DNA from: a virus
Direction: 5' to 3' (one strand)
Length of the DNA stretch: 27,930 bases
Virus record (IMG/VR): IMGVR_UViG_3300032046_000171
Location: 1-27,930 of that record
The notes beneath the pieces are model-generated. The model saw nothing but the letters and a program-made list of their open reading frames with translations, searched no databases and had not been told where the DNA came from. Shown here in pieces: positions 1-5,346 of this stretch. How positions within the stretch are numbered: the stretch's first letter is position 1; each line of letters begins with the position of its first letter. The position numbers were made by a program, and so were the translations under genes.

Positions 1-104
1 TTGGCGATCTTCTCCAGGTAGGGCAAGACGCTTGCCCTGTCTTTGATCGGGCCGCCCTTCGGCTCGGCCACCCGCGACACGGCGAGGGAGCACCTTGCCG
101 TCAC
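1..104 (-). CDS. Hypothetical protein, 5' part only (runs off left edge)
   Basis: This leftward gene starts with GTG at 104 and stays open to the window edge, giving about 34 residues (it begins VTARCSLAVSRVAEPK and continues KGGPIKDRASVLPYLEKIA). The GTG overlaps the stop of the upstream leftward gene in a GTGA junction, which is typical of translationally coupled phage genes. A purine-rich ribosome binding site (GAGGGGG) lies just upstream. No family can be recognised from this fragment. It continues the operon of small leftward genes. Confidence 0.6.
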   Translation of the reverse strand, partial: MTARCSLAVSRVAEPKGGPIKDRASVLPYLEKIA

Positions 105-469
105 GGTTTTTCCCCCTCGCGGTCGTACCCGTCATGGGCGCAACCGACCTGACCACACTCCCCGCAGAACCGCTCACGAGCGAGCGGGGTACAGTCGTCG
201 GGGTCCTGGGGGAACGGGCGGTCATCCCCCACCATCATGAGCAAGACCTGACCGGTCCGGGGCTTAATGCCTGTCCAGGCGGTGTCCTGGTCCGGGGCGG
301 TTTCCCACCCCAGCGCGTAACAAGCGACCCCCGGCCCGTAAGAGCGAGAGGTGACATGATCGATCCCGTGGAGGGGGTCGCCCTCCTGGAACGGTTCATA
401 GTTGCTGGATAGTTCCAGGGCCTGCCAAACTCTGGGGGCCAGGTCCTTCTCCGCTTGAGTCTCCAACAT
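101..469 (-). CDS. Small hypothetical phage protein with C-terminal Cys pairs
   Basis: A protein of 122 residues starting MLETQAEKDLAPRVWQ. The start at 469 was chosen over a longer upstream ATG because a textbook AAAGGAGG site (complement of 477-484) sits 7 nt upstream. The body is acidic and aromatic (YEPFQEGDPLHGIDHV, CYALGWETAPDQDTAW). The C-terminus carries FCGECGQVGCAHDGYD, a CxxC plus C/H cluster that could bind zinc. No family is recognised. It lies in a leftward operon between a 65-aa gene and a gene that runs off the window. Function unknown. Confidence 0.72.
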   Translation of the reverse strand: MLETQAEKDLAPRVWQALELSSNYEPFQEGDPLHGIDHVTSRSYGPGVACYALGWETAPDQDTAWTGIKPRTGQVLLMMVGDDRPFPQDPDDCTPLARERFCGECGQVGCAHDGYDREGEKP

Positions 470-498
470 CGTTGCCCCTCCTTTGGGCCTTCTGGGGC

Positions 499-696
499 TC
501 AGTCCTCGTCGGCTATGGCGTTTTCGATCGCGGAGGCTACGAGGTAGTCTCCCCACGCTTGGCGGCGGGCGCACACGGCCCGCCGGCACGCTCTCCACAA
601 CCTCGAACGATTGAACCCCTTGAGAGCTTCTCCCGTGTTCCCCCTCAGAGGGGCCGTCTGGTCGTAAAGCGCTTGCTTGATCTCTTCCCTTGTCAT
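499..696 (-). CDS. Small hypothetical protein
   Basis: A protein of 65 residues starting MTREEIKQALYDQTAP. It has an excellent AGAAGGAGG ribosome binding site about 8 nt before the ATG. The sequence is mostly helical and basic in the middle (RSRLWRACRRAVCARRQAW) with an acidic end (AIENAIADED). No domain is recognised. A leftward TATACT hexamer lies at 777-782, upstream of this gene and at the end of the preceding one; it could be a -10 box, but no convincing -35 accompanies it. The gene belongs to the leftward set of small genes. Confidence 0.65.
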   Translation of the reverse strand: MTREEIKQALYDQTAPLRGNTGEALKGFNRSRLWRACRRAVCARRQAWGDYLVASAIENAIADED

Positions 697-782
697 CGTC
701 GGTCCTCCTTCTGTTACTGGGTACTCAGACTGAGATGGAGAGAGAGGGTGAAGGGCTCACCAGACTCTCCAAGCACAGTATA

Positions 783-1163
783 CTAGCCCACTAGCGCGCA
801 CGGATAGGCTACAGAGAAGCCAGCTGGAAGAGCCCTGGAGGGCATGTAGCCCGGATTGTAGGCGGGTTTCCGCAACGCACCCGGGCGAGAAGTGCGGTAG
901 TAACGCGCTTGTCGGCGCCTGACTAGCGCTACTTGCTCATCTGGACTGGACTTGACCGTGCTACGATGGCCTGGACTACGCTTGTGTTCGCTCTTCCCTC
1001 TCTTCGCTGGCTTCGAGAAAGTGACAGGATGATAGCCTGGATTGACTTTCTCGCCTTCTGGACGACGTTCGATGACCCACTCTCCAGCGCGCTTCACGAC
1101 ACGAGACGCGCAAGGATTGCGGGGTTCGACGCCTGAGCCGAGGGACCACGGCAGATCGGGCAT
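783..1163 (-). CDS. Small basic hypothetical protein
   Basis: A protein of 126 residues starting MPDLPWSLGSGVEPRN. An ATG at 1307 would give a longer product, but the one at 1163 has a strong AAAGGAGAG site 4-8 nt upstream and is preferred. The protein is rich in Arg, Lys and Ser (SKPAKRGKSEHKRSPGHRS), which could mean nucleic-acid binding or a disordered protein, and it has no recognisable domain. It lies in the leftward operon, 86 nt upstream of the next gene. Coding status rests mainly on the ribosome binding site and on the position. Confidence 0.5.
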   Translation of the reverse strand: MPDLPWSLGSGVEPRNPCASRVVKRAGEWVIERRPEGEKVNPGYHPVTFSKPAKRGKSEHKRSPGHRSTVKSSPDEQVALVRRRQARYYRTSRPGALRKPAYNPGYMPSRALPAGFSVAYPCALVG

Positions 1164-1328
1164 GTCTCTCCTTTCTCCCTTGAGGGAGGGTGAACGGGCG
1201 TTTCGGTCAAAAGTCTGATTGAGCAAAGGGGCAAGAATAGGCCATGAAATGGGGTTCTGCCCCCTCCGCGTATCGGCTGCCGACCGCCCGAGCCCCCAAA
1301 GGGGCACTGACAGGCCTGCAAGGGCATA

Positions 1329-1346
1329 AATGCGAGGTATCCCGCA
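1329..1346. repeat. Direct repeat copy 1, operator-like 18-mer
   Basis: The 18-mer AATGCGAGGTATCCCGCA occurs here and again at 1412-1429, 83 nt apart. The core TGCGAGGTATCCCGCA is itself an imperfect palindrome (12 of 16 positions symmetric), as expected of a dimeric repressor or activator site. The similarity extends a few bases upstream (GCATRAATGCG). This copy lies between the terminator-like hairpin at 1371-1394 and the leftward gene starting at 1163, where an operator for that gene could sit. Confidence 0.6.
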
Positions 1347-1370
1347 CTATCGCCTAGCGATAATGAGAAT

Positions 1371-1394
1371 GGGACGCCTTTCTAAGGGCGTCCC
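1371..1394 (-). terminator. Terminator-like hairpin after the 94-aa leftward gene
   Basis: A 10-bp stem (GGGACGCCTT / AGGGCGTCCC, one G-T wobble) closes a TCTA loop. It lies 37 nt past the stop of the leftward gene at 1432-1716. The leftward strand continues with ATTCTCATTATC, moderately U-rich rather than a clean U-tract. It is flanked by the two 18-mer direct repeats. Direction is inferred from the genes around it. Confidence 0.5.
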
Positions 1395-1411
1395 TTCGCT
1401 ACAAGCGCATG

Positions 1412-1429
1412 AATGCGAGGTATCCCGCA
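1412..1429. repeat. Direct repeat copy 2, operator-like 18-mer
   Basis: An exact second copy of the 18-mer at 1329-1346, located just inside the 3' flank of the leftward gene that ends at 1432. With the first copy it brackets the terminator-like hairpin. The paired, near-palindromic sites suggest a regulatory protein that binds both, possibly by looping, or a recombination site. The sequence does not decide between these. Confidence 0.6.
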
Positions 1430-1431
1430 TG

Positions 1432-1716
1432 TCAGCGTACGCTCGACCGCCTCACCTTGTGGGTGCGTCTCTGCGGGCGCGCACCATCGTAGGCAATCAA
1501 GGCACACGCCAGTCTGGCTGTGGTGTCAGAATGCCCATAAGGGTAGATGTTGTGCTTCTGTCGCTTGTCGATCCCGCGTAGAGCAATCCCGACCATTTGC
1601 ATCTTGTGAGTGATCGGATCCTCTCTCCATCCTTGGTCATACCTTGCCCACCCCGCTCCGGGCAGTTGAATGACAGCTTGCCCCGTCGGTTTGAGCAACC
1701 TTGCTCTGCTTTGCAT
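1432..1716 (-). CDS. Small basic hypothetical protein, first gene of the leftward cluster
   Basis: A protein of 94 residues starting MQSRARLLKPTGQAV, preceded by AAAGGAGAGG about 10 nt upstream of the ATG. It is rich in Arg, Lys and His, with a Trp/Tyr-rich stretch (GAGWARYDQGWREDP). No family is recognised. It is the first gene leftward of the long noncoding region, and a terminator-like hairpin follows its stop. Coding status is supported by the ribosome binding site and by the fit to the leftward operon, not by homology. Confidence 0.5.
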   Translation of the reverse strand: MQSRARLLKPTGQAVIQLPGAGWARYDQGWREDPITHKMQMVGIALRGIDKRQKHNIYPYGHSDTTARLACALIAYDGARPQRRTHKVRRSSVR

Positions 1717-1920
1717 GGAAAGACCTCTCCTTTCCTGCTCTTCTTCCCGCGTTATCCGCGCCTATGCCTAGACTTCCTGTCCCTTTCTTGGGGCTAGGGG
1801 TCTATCTCTCTGCTCCCTCTCTCCTCCTGTGCTGCTGTAGGATGGAAAGAGCCTACTCCCTCCTCCTGGACTTCTTGCGCGAGGGTGAAAGGTGATCTTT
1901 GTCCCTTTCCTTGTAATGCC

Positions 1921-1950
1921 CTAGGGCCCTAGCATGCCCCCCTATGGGGG
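1921..1950. repeat. Adjacent palindrome CTAGGGCCCTAG and GC hairpin
   Basis: CTAGGGCCCTAG (1921-1932) is a perfect 12-bp palindrome. It is followed 5 nt later by CCCCC-TAT-GGGGG (1938-1950), a 5-bp all-GC hairpin with a 3-nt loop. There is no U-tract on either side, so a simple terminator is unlikely. It may be a protein-binding or structural element of the divergent control region. Confidence 0.5.
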
Positions 1951-2314
1951 AATGTAGGGGAGGGGCGAGAAAGAGGCCTTCCTACCCAGCTTCCGCTAGT
2001 CCCATCATTTCAGCTCCTCCATCCAGCTCATCCAAGCGATCTGACCTCCTCTCTTGTCCGGGCGATTTCGCTCGACGGCCAACCAGGATCCATCGATTTC
2101 CTATCACCTTCCCGGGTCTGTCTCTCGAGCGGTTTCACTCCCCGGGTTCACTCCACCGTTTGGTGAAGGGGGCTCTTTGCGTGCCCCGGCTTCCCAGCGC
2201 ACAGTCTCCCGGACTGCCTGGGGAGGTCTCCCTTGGTTTCCGCGCCCTGCCCCCTCCTCTTGTGCCGAGCATTTCTACTCACCGTCTTGAGCGGGTCGCT
2301 GCAGACAGCTTGTC

Positions 2315-2324
2315 TACGATCGTA
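2315..2324. promoter_or_regulatory. Palindrome TACGATCGTA, possible operator
   Basis: A perfect 10-bp palindrome, embedded between two TGTCTAC repeats. A near copy (TACGATCGTT) lies at 2478-2487, 163 nt downstream. Short palindromes repeated in a divergent intergenic region are typical of repressor sites. This is an inference from symmetry and position only. Confidence 0.35.
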
Positions 2325-2540
2325 TACGTTCTGTCTACAGTTCATCCTTGTCCCCATTTGTCCGCCTACGGTGGACGTTCCCCCGCGGGCGCGAACCAGA
2401 GCGTTTGACGCTGCGCGTTCGCACGGGGCGCCCATTGCCCCTCCAGGGACCGCGGCGTCAACCGTAGTCGTTTTGGGTACGATCGTTCTCATTTTGAGTA
2501 TCACACCCCATGCGTACTGAGTCCCATCCCAAAAGAGGCC

Positions 2541-2555
2541 TTGTTGGTCCAACAA
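2541..2555. promoter_or_regulatory. 15-bp inverted repeat upstream of the rightward operon
   Basis: TTGTTGG-T-CCAACAA is a perfect 7-bp inverted repeat around one base, the classical geometry of an operator for a dimeric helix-turn-helix repressor. It lies about 50-90 nt upstream of the promoter-like element and 97 nt before the first rightward gene. Regulation of the rightward operon is inferred. Confidence 0.4.
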
Positions 2556-2604
2556 CAGGACTGGTGTCTCTAGGGGGCCGGTGCTCGCGGTGTGGTCCAT
2601 CCGT

Positions 2605-2635
2605 TTGCCGGACGAATCCCGCCCGCGCGTACATT
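2605..2635 (+). promoter_or_regulatory. Promoter-like element, copy 1 (TTGCCG-N19-TACATT)
   Basis: TTGCCG (2605-2610) is followed after exactly 19 nt by TACATT (2630-2635), within the wider matches TTTGCCGG and CGCGNGTACATTGA. The same arrangement with the same spacing occurs at 4747-4777. A 19-nt spacer is long for a standard sigma70 promoter, but two conserved boxes at fixed spacing in front of transcription units suggest a phage promoter class. The ATG of the first rightward gene lies 17 nt downstream of the TACATT box. Confidence 0.6.
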
Positions 2636-2651
2636 GATTCGAGGAGGAAAC

Positions 2652-2819
2652 ATGGTGATGTTGATCGCGGCGTTCGTTGTGGCGGCGACCGCGCTCGGAC
2701 CGATTCTGCTCATCTGGGCGCTCAACACGCTGTTCGGATTGGGGATCCCCCTGACGTGGGGCACGTGGTTTGCGGCGCTCATCGTCGGCGGGGTTACCAC
2801 GTTGAAGATGAGGGGGTGA
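2652..2819 (+). CDS. Small two-helix membrane protein
   Basis: A protein of 55 residues starting MVMLIAAFVVAATALG. An ATG at 2592 would give a longer product, but GAGGAGGAAAC directly before 2652 decides the start. Two hydrophobic segments are visible, roughly residues 2-27 (ending LLIWALNTLFGL) and 32-49 (TWGTWFAALIVGGVTTL), with a short basic tail. Small membrane proteins of this shape are common in early regions of large phages and have no assigned function. It is the first gene of the rightward operon behind the promoter-like element. Confidence 0.75.
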   Translation: MVMLIAAFVVAATALGPILLIWALNTLFGLGIPLTWGTWFAALIVGGVTTLKMRG

Positions 2820-2821
2820 AC

Positions 2822-2989
2822 GTGGATACGGACCAGACGCCGGTCGACATTGCGGATGGCGGAGAGTTGTTCTTCGAGATTTACGACGATCTCAGCGTAG
2901 AGGACCGGGCCATCGTCCTTGTGTACCTGGCGAGCAAACAGTGGAAGGAAGATGCAAAGCAGTTGCGGAGAGAACTCGAGGAGGAGTGA
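2822..2989 (+). CDS. Small acidic hypothetical protein
   Basis: A GTG-started protein of 55 residues (VDTDQTPVDIADGGEL, then FFEIYDDLSVEDRAIV and LASKQWKEDAKQLRRELEEE). It starts 2 nt after the stop of the membrane protein gene, with GAGGGGG as ribosome binding site. It is acidic and mostly helical, ending in a short charged helix. No domain is recognised. Its stop overlaps the next ATG (TGATG), so the two are probably coupled. Confidence 0.7.
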   Translation: MDTDQTPVDIADGGELFFEIYDDLSVEDRAIVLVYLASKQWKEDAKQLRRELEEE

Positions 2990-3177
2990 TGGAGAAAACA
3001 CACGAGATCCGCTTCACCCGCGAACAAGCGGAAGAGGTCCTGTCCCGGGCGGCGCTCAAGTTAGTCCCAGACCGTCCGTCGCGGGCGACTGTCAAGGTGA
3101 CCATCCGCCCCAGCCGGGAAGTCGTCGTCACGTTCACCTACGAAGAGAAACTCCGTCGTAGGCGATGGACCCCATAG
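2989..3177 (+). CDS. Small hypothetical protein, alpha-beta pattern
   Basis: A protein of 62 residues starting MEKTHEIRFTREQAEE. The ATG overlaps the preceding stop, with GAGGAG just upstream. The pattern is strand, helix (REQAEEVLSRAALKLV), then two amphipathic strands (ATVKVTIRPSR, EVVVTFTYEEKL), compatible with a small alpha/beta fold. No family is recognised. Confidence 0.7.
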   Translation: MEKTHEIRFTREQAEEVLSRAALKLVPDRPSRATVKVTIRPSREVVVTFTYEEKLRRRRWTP

Positions 3178-3187
3178 GGAGGGGGCC

Positions 3188-3391
3188 GTGAGCAATCAGA
3201 GCATAGCTGCGTCCGTGTGCCTCCTCGAGAGGGGACATCCGAGCGGTCGCGTCTGTGGAACGTGCCGCCACCGCCGCGAGGACTTCTGCGAAGAACGCTC
3301 GAAGGCGAATTGGCGGGGCAAGTGGAAGGAGTTCTTCGTTGGGCCGGAAGACCATTGCCGTCTCTGGAAGCACTACGAAGAGGAACGATGA
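3188..3391 (+). CDS. Small Cys/His-rich protein, probably zinc binding
   Basis: A GTG-started protein of 67 residues beginning VSNQSIAASVCLLERG, with a GGGAGGGGG site upstream. It contains CGTCRHRREDFC and a later HC pair (EDHCRLWKH), a spacing consistent with one zinc site. The tail is aromatic and charged (WRGKWKEFFVGPEDH). No named family is recognised. It overlaps the next gene by 4 nt (ATGA). Confidence 0.7.
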   Translation: MSNQSIAASVCLLERGHPSGRVCGTCRHRREDFCEERSKANWRGKWKEFFVGPEDHCRLWKHYEEER

Positions 3392-3552
3392 CCAACGCCC
3401 TCTTGGCCATGGTCGTCATCCTGGGAGTCTCCCGGATGTTCGTGCTGGATGAAGAGTACCCAGAGCAGCTGTGGGGCACCCTGTACGGCGCCTCGGCGGC
3501 CGCGACGCTCTCCCTCGCCGTCTGGGTCCTCATCGAGGCGTGCGGGAAATGA
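3388..3552 (+). CDS. Small membrane protein
   Basis: A protein of 54 residues starting MTNALLAMVVILGVSR, with the ATG in a 4-nt overlap with the upstream stop. There is an N-terminal hydrophobic segment (about 3-18), a polar acidic stretch (DEEYPEQLW) and a second hydrophobic segment (about 31-51, GASAAATLSLAVWVLIEAC). This suggests a two-helix membrane hairpin. Function unknown; it is translationally coupled to both neighbours. Confidence 0.68.
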   Translation: MTNALLAMVVILGVSRMFVLDEEYPEQLWGTLYGASAAATLSLAVWVLIEACGK

Positions 3553-3725
3553 CTTGGCCGCAGCGCGCAGTCGCGGTCTCTTTCCTCTCTGCCGCGATCC
3601 TGGCCGGGTTGTCCGAATCTGGATCGTACGTGGTGCAGGCTCTCTGTGTGGCTTCGGCGGTTGTCTGCATAGTGCTTTGCGCGTTGTGTTTGTGGAGGTG
3701 TTCAGAGGATGAAAGGAGGTCCTGA
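3549..3725 (+). CDS. Small membrane protein
   Basis: A protein of 58 residues starting MTWPQRAVAVSFLSAA. The ATG overlaps the previous stop (ATGA). Two hydrophobic segments cover about residues 6-20 and 28-48 (YVVQALCVASAVVCIVLCAL), with an unusual number of cysteines (CVAS, VVCIVLCALCLWRC) and a charged C-terminus (EDERRS). It forms a pair with the preceding small membrane protein. No function can be assigned. Confidence 0.65.
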   Translation: MTWPQRAVAVSFLSAAILAGLSESGSYVVQALCVASAVVCIVLCALCLWRCSEDERRS

Positions 3726-3964
3726 TGGTGCCCGGGAACCTAGCGGCGAACGTGACTGTCAAGCCGAAGATCGAGATCAACCTCGACCTGTCGAGAATAA
3801 GCCCGAGACTGGTCCAGCTCGCGATGGAGGAAGTGCTTCCGTGCCTGCTGCGGGCGGCACCGACGAAAATCAACATCCTGTTTCCAGAGAAGAACCCCTA
3901 TGTGGAATGGACGGTGCCGCAGGAGAACAGGTTCCTTTTCAACGTGACCTTGTCCCTAGAGTAG
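3725..3964 (+). CDS. Hypothetical protein
   Basis: A protein of 79 residues starting MVPGNLAANVTVKPKI, preceded by a near-perfect GAAAGGAGGTCCTG site. Alternating hydrophobic and charged residues (KPKIEINLDLSRI, TKINILFPEKN, FLFNVTLSLE) suggest beta strands around one helix (RLVQLAMEEVLPCLL). No family is recognised. A competing frame from 3709 overlaps it completely but looks noncoding in this stretch. Confidence 0.7.
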   Translation: MVPGNLAANVTVKPKIEINLDLSRISPRLVQLAMEEVLPCLLRAAPTKINILFPEKNPYVEWTVPQENRFLFNVTLSLE

Positions 3965-3990
3965 CGCGCCCGCCACGGCCCCCCGCCGAA

Positions 3991-4740
3991 GTGTTCAAGC
4001 AGGCCGCTCCCGCCGGCACGATCCTTCTCGGCTACCGAGGCAGTGTCGCGCATGGAACCTACGCCCCGCTCTACGGCCCAGGGATCCGCGACGACGTCGA
4101 CCTCATGGGCGTCATGCTCGGCCCCCTCGGGTCCTACTTCGGCCTCCAGAACTTCGAGCAGATAGAGTTCATGTACGAGGAACCTCTCGGTCGCGTCTGG
4201 GACTGCATCACCTACGAGCTCCGGAAGTACGTTCGCCTCCTGCTTGGAGGGAACCCAAACGTCCTCTCCCTGCTTTGGCTCGATTGCGACAAGTACCTCC
4301 TGATGTCTCGTGCCGGGGAACGCCTGATTGACAACCGCCGGCTGTTCGTCGGCGCCCAACAAGTCCGCAAGGCCTTCGTCGGCTACGCCTACGGGCAACT
4401 CAAGAGGATGAGCCATTTGGCCCCCGATGCTGGCGCTGGGCGCAGGGCCCTGTTCCATCAGTTCGGGTACGACACGAAGAACGCCTCTCACCTCATCCGC
4501 CTGCTCCGTATGGGCGTCGAGTACCTCGAGACTGGGATCCTGACCGTGGAGCGTCCCGATGCGGACGAACTCCTTGCCATCAAGAAGGGGGAATGGTCGC
4601 TATCTCGAGTGGAGCAGGCCGCAGATGATCTGTTCGGCCGCATTGATGCGGCTACGGGTTCCTCCCCCCTGCCAGAGGAGCCAGACCGTATAGCCGCGGA
4701 GCGGATTCTGATGGACATCTTCGAGGAAGAGCTGCTTTGA
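3991..4740 (+). CDS. RlaP-type nucleotidyltransferase (DNA polymerase beta superfamily)
   Basis: A predicted nucleotidyltransferase of about 249 residues. From a GTG at 3991 it reads MFKQAAPAGTILLGYRGSVA, and GYRGSVAHGTYAP plus DDVDLMGV form the nucleotidyltransferase signature: the Gly-Ser motif around residues 17-18 and metal-binding aspartates at 35 and 37. The segment LLLGGNPNVLSLLWLD is typical of the phage and bacterial RlaP/YcgL-like family, members of which occur in RNA-repair contexts. The frame is open back to 3709, but that part overlaps the previous gene and looks noncoding; an ATG at 3907 is the alternative start. No good ribosome binding site is visible, so the start is uncertain. 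Substrate unknown. Confidence 0.8.
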   Translation: MFKQAAPAGTILLGYRGSVAHGTYAPLYGPGIRDDVDLMGVMLGPLGSYFGLQNFEQIEFMYEEPLGRVWDCITYELRKYVRLLLGGNPNVLSLLWLDCDKYLLMSRAGERLIDNRRLFVGAQQVRKAFVGYAYGQLKRMSHLAPDAGAGRRALFHQFGYDTKNASHLIRLLRMGVEYLETGILTVERPDADELLAIKKGEWSLSRVEQAADDLFGRIDAATGSSPLPEEPDRIAAERILMDIFEEELL

Positions 4741-4746
4741 GCCGGT

Positions 4747-4777
4747 TTGCCGGCTTGACGCTCGCCGCGAGTACATT
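4747..4777 (+). promoter_or_regulatory. Promoter-like element, copy 2 (TTGCCG-N19-TACATT)
   Basis: TTGCCG at 4747-4752 and TACATT at 4772-4777 are separated by exactly 19 nt, as in the element at 2605-2635. The flanking bases also match (TTTGCCGG and GCGAGTACATTGA against GCGCGTACATTGA). It sits just after the nucleotidyltransferase stop and 58 nt before a strong terminator. It could start a short RNA or the glycan operon transcript. Confidence 0.6.
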
Positions 4778-4783
4778 GAGATG

Positions 4784-4866
4784 ATCTACCTCCGGCCAGC
4801 CGCCTGAGCGGAAGGCGGCGTGCCTCTCTCCAGCGGGGCCCCCGAAGTCCGGGGGCCCCCTCCTTT
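4784..4866 (+). ncRNA. Candidate small RNA or transcription leader
   Basis: Between the promoter-like element and the terminator there is no ORF, but two hairpins are visible. The first is GCCGCC (4799-4804) pairing with GGCGGC (4814-4819) around a 9-nt loop. The second is the terminator stem. A transcript starting about 7 nt after TACATT would be about 80 nt long, a normal size for a phage small RNA. Alternatively it is an attenuated leader for the glycan genes. The start point is inferred. Confidence 0.4.
4835..4866 (+). terminator. Strong intrinsic terminator
   Basis: A perfect 10-bp stem (GGGGCCCCCG / CGGGGGCCCC) with an AAGTC loop is followed by CTCCTTTTG. This is a canonical Rho-independent terminator for rightward transcription. 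It ends the small-gene and nucleotidyltransferase operon and any short RNA from the element at 4747. Confidence 0.85.
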
Positions 4867-4914
4867 TGCCGGATGGAGTCTCAAGATCTGTACCTTACAT
4901 CAAGGGTGGTGGTG

Positions 4915-5346
4915 ATGTTGCGCAGAACCTTCGAGACACTGTGGCCGCGAGGCGATGCCGTAGCCGAGGCGCGTGTAGTTGATGTCGAACAACAACTTGG
5001 CGCGGCAGGATGGAGGCTGAACACGAGCAGCCGGGCGTCAGACGTCGGGTGGGTGGCGGGGTATCTTCCGCGAGGCGTCCTCCTCCCTTATTGCAGGGTG
5101 TTGGTGTTTGACGACATCTTCGCCGGGCAGGATGCTCTCCCCGGGGCGCCCCTATCTTCGTGCGCCCACGTCGTCATCTCTAGCGACGCCCTGATCTACA
5201 ACTTCAAGCAGCTCGCTAGATCCGCGCATTGCGAGGCTCGATCTGATGCGGAGGGGATTCTCATACGGGAGATAGCGGAGGACCTCGTGTCAGTTCTCCT
5301 CGCGGGGGCTCTCTCCAGGGGCAAGGGAGGAATCCGAGTTGGGTAA
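4915..5346 (+). CDS. Hypothetical protein, first gene of the glycan operon
   Basis: A protein of about 143 residues from an ATG at 4915 (MLRRTFETLWPRGDAV), preceded by AAGGGTGGTGGTG. An upstream ATG at 4873 (MESQDLYLTSRVVV...) is possible but sits against the terminator and has no ribosome binding site. The C-terminal half (VVISSDALIYNFKQLA, EDLVSVLLAGALSRG) is hydrophobic and could form an alpha/beta fold. No family is recognised. Its stop overlaps the TTG of the next glycosyltransferase by 8 nt, so a role in the same sugar pathway is likely but unproven. Confidence 0.6.
   Translation: MLRRTFETLWPRGDAVAEARVVDVEQQLGAAGWRLNTSSRASDVGWVAGYLPRGVLLPYCRVLVFDDIFAGQDALPGAPLSSCAHVVISSDALIYNFKQLARSAHCEARSDAEGILIREIAEDLVSVLLAGALSRGKGGIRVG

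Larger units (their letters stand above)
1717..2651. other. About 0.9 kb noncoding divergent control region
   Basis: No convincing gene is seen here. The longest open frames on both strands lack ribosome binding sites and have implausible compositions. The region separates the leftward gene cluster from the rightward one, so it should hold divergent promoters. It contains a 12-bp palindrome at 1921-1932, a CCCCC/GGGGG hairpin at 1938-1950, a CACC-GTTT-GGTG hairpin near 2153, two TACGATCG sites, a 15-bp inverted repeat at 2541-2555, and the promoter-like element at 2605-2635. It could also contain a replication origin, but there is no clear iteron array or DnaA-box cluster. Confidence 0.55.

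Noticed and set aside
1745-1760. DnaA-box-like TTATCCGCG
   Set aside because: Single site that differs from the TTATCCACA consensus, with no cluster of similar boxes or AT-rich unwinding region.
1944-2408. Rightward 154-codon open frame in the same region
   Set aside because: Pro/Ser/Arg-rich without domain features and no convincing ribosome binding site; overlaps the other spurious frame.
2148-2600. Leftward 150-codon open frame in the control region
   Set aside because: No ribosome binding site at the first or internal ATGs; the composition (Arg, Ala, Gly, scattered Cys) looks like chance translation of GC-rich DNA.
3709-3990. N-terminal extension of the nucleotidyltransferase
   Set aside because: It lies entirely over a 79-aa gene that has a near-perfect ribosome binding site, and the extension sequence resembles an out-of-frame translation.
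3898-4491. Leftward 197-codon ORF over the nucleotidyltransferase
   Set aside because: Antisense shadow; no ribosome binding site, and the sense strand has a recognised catalytic motif.
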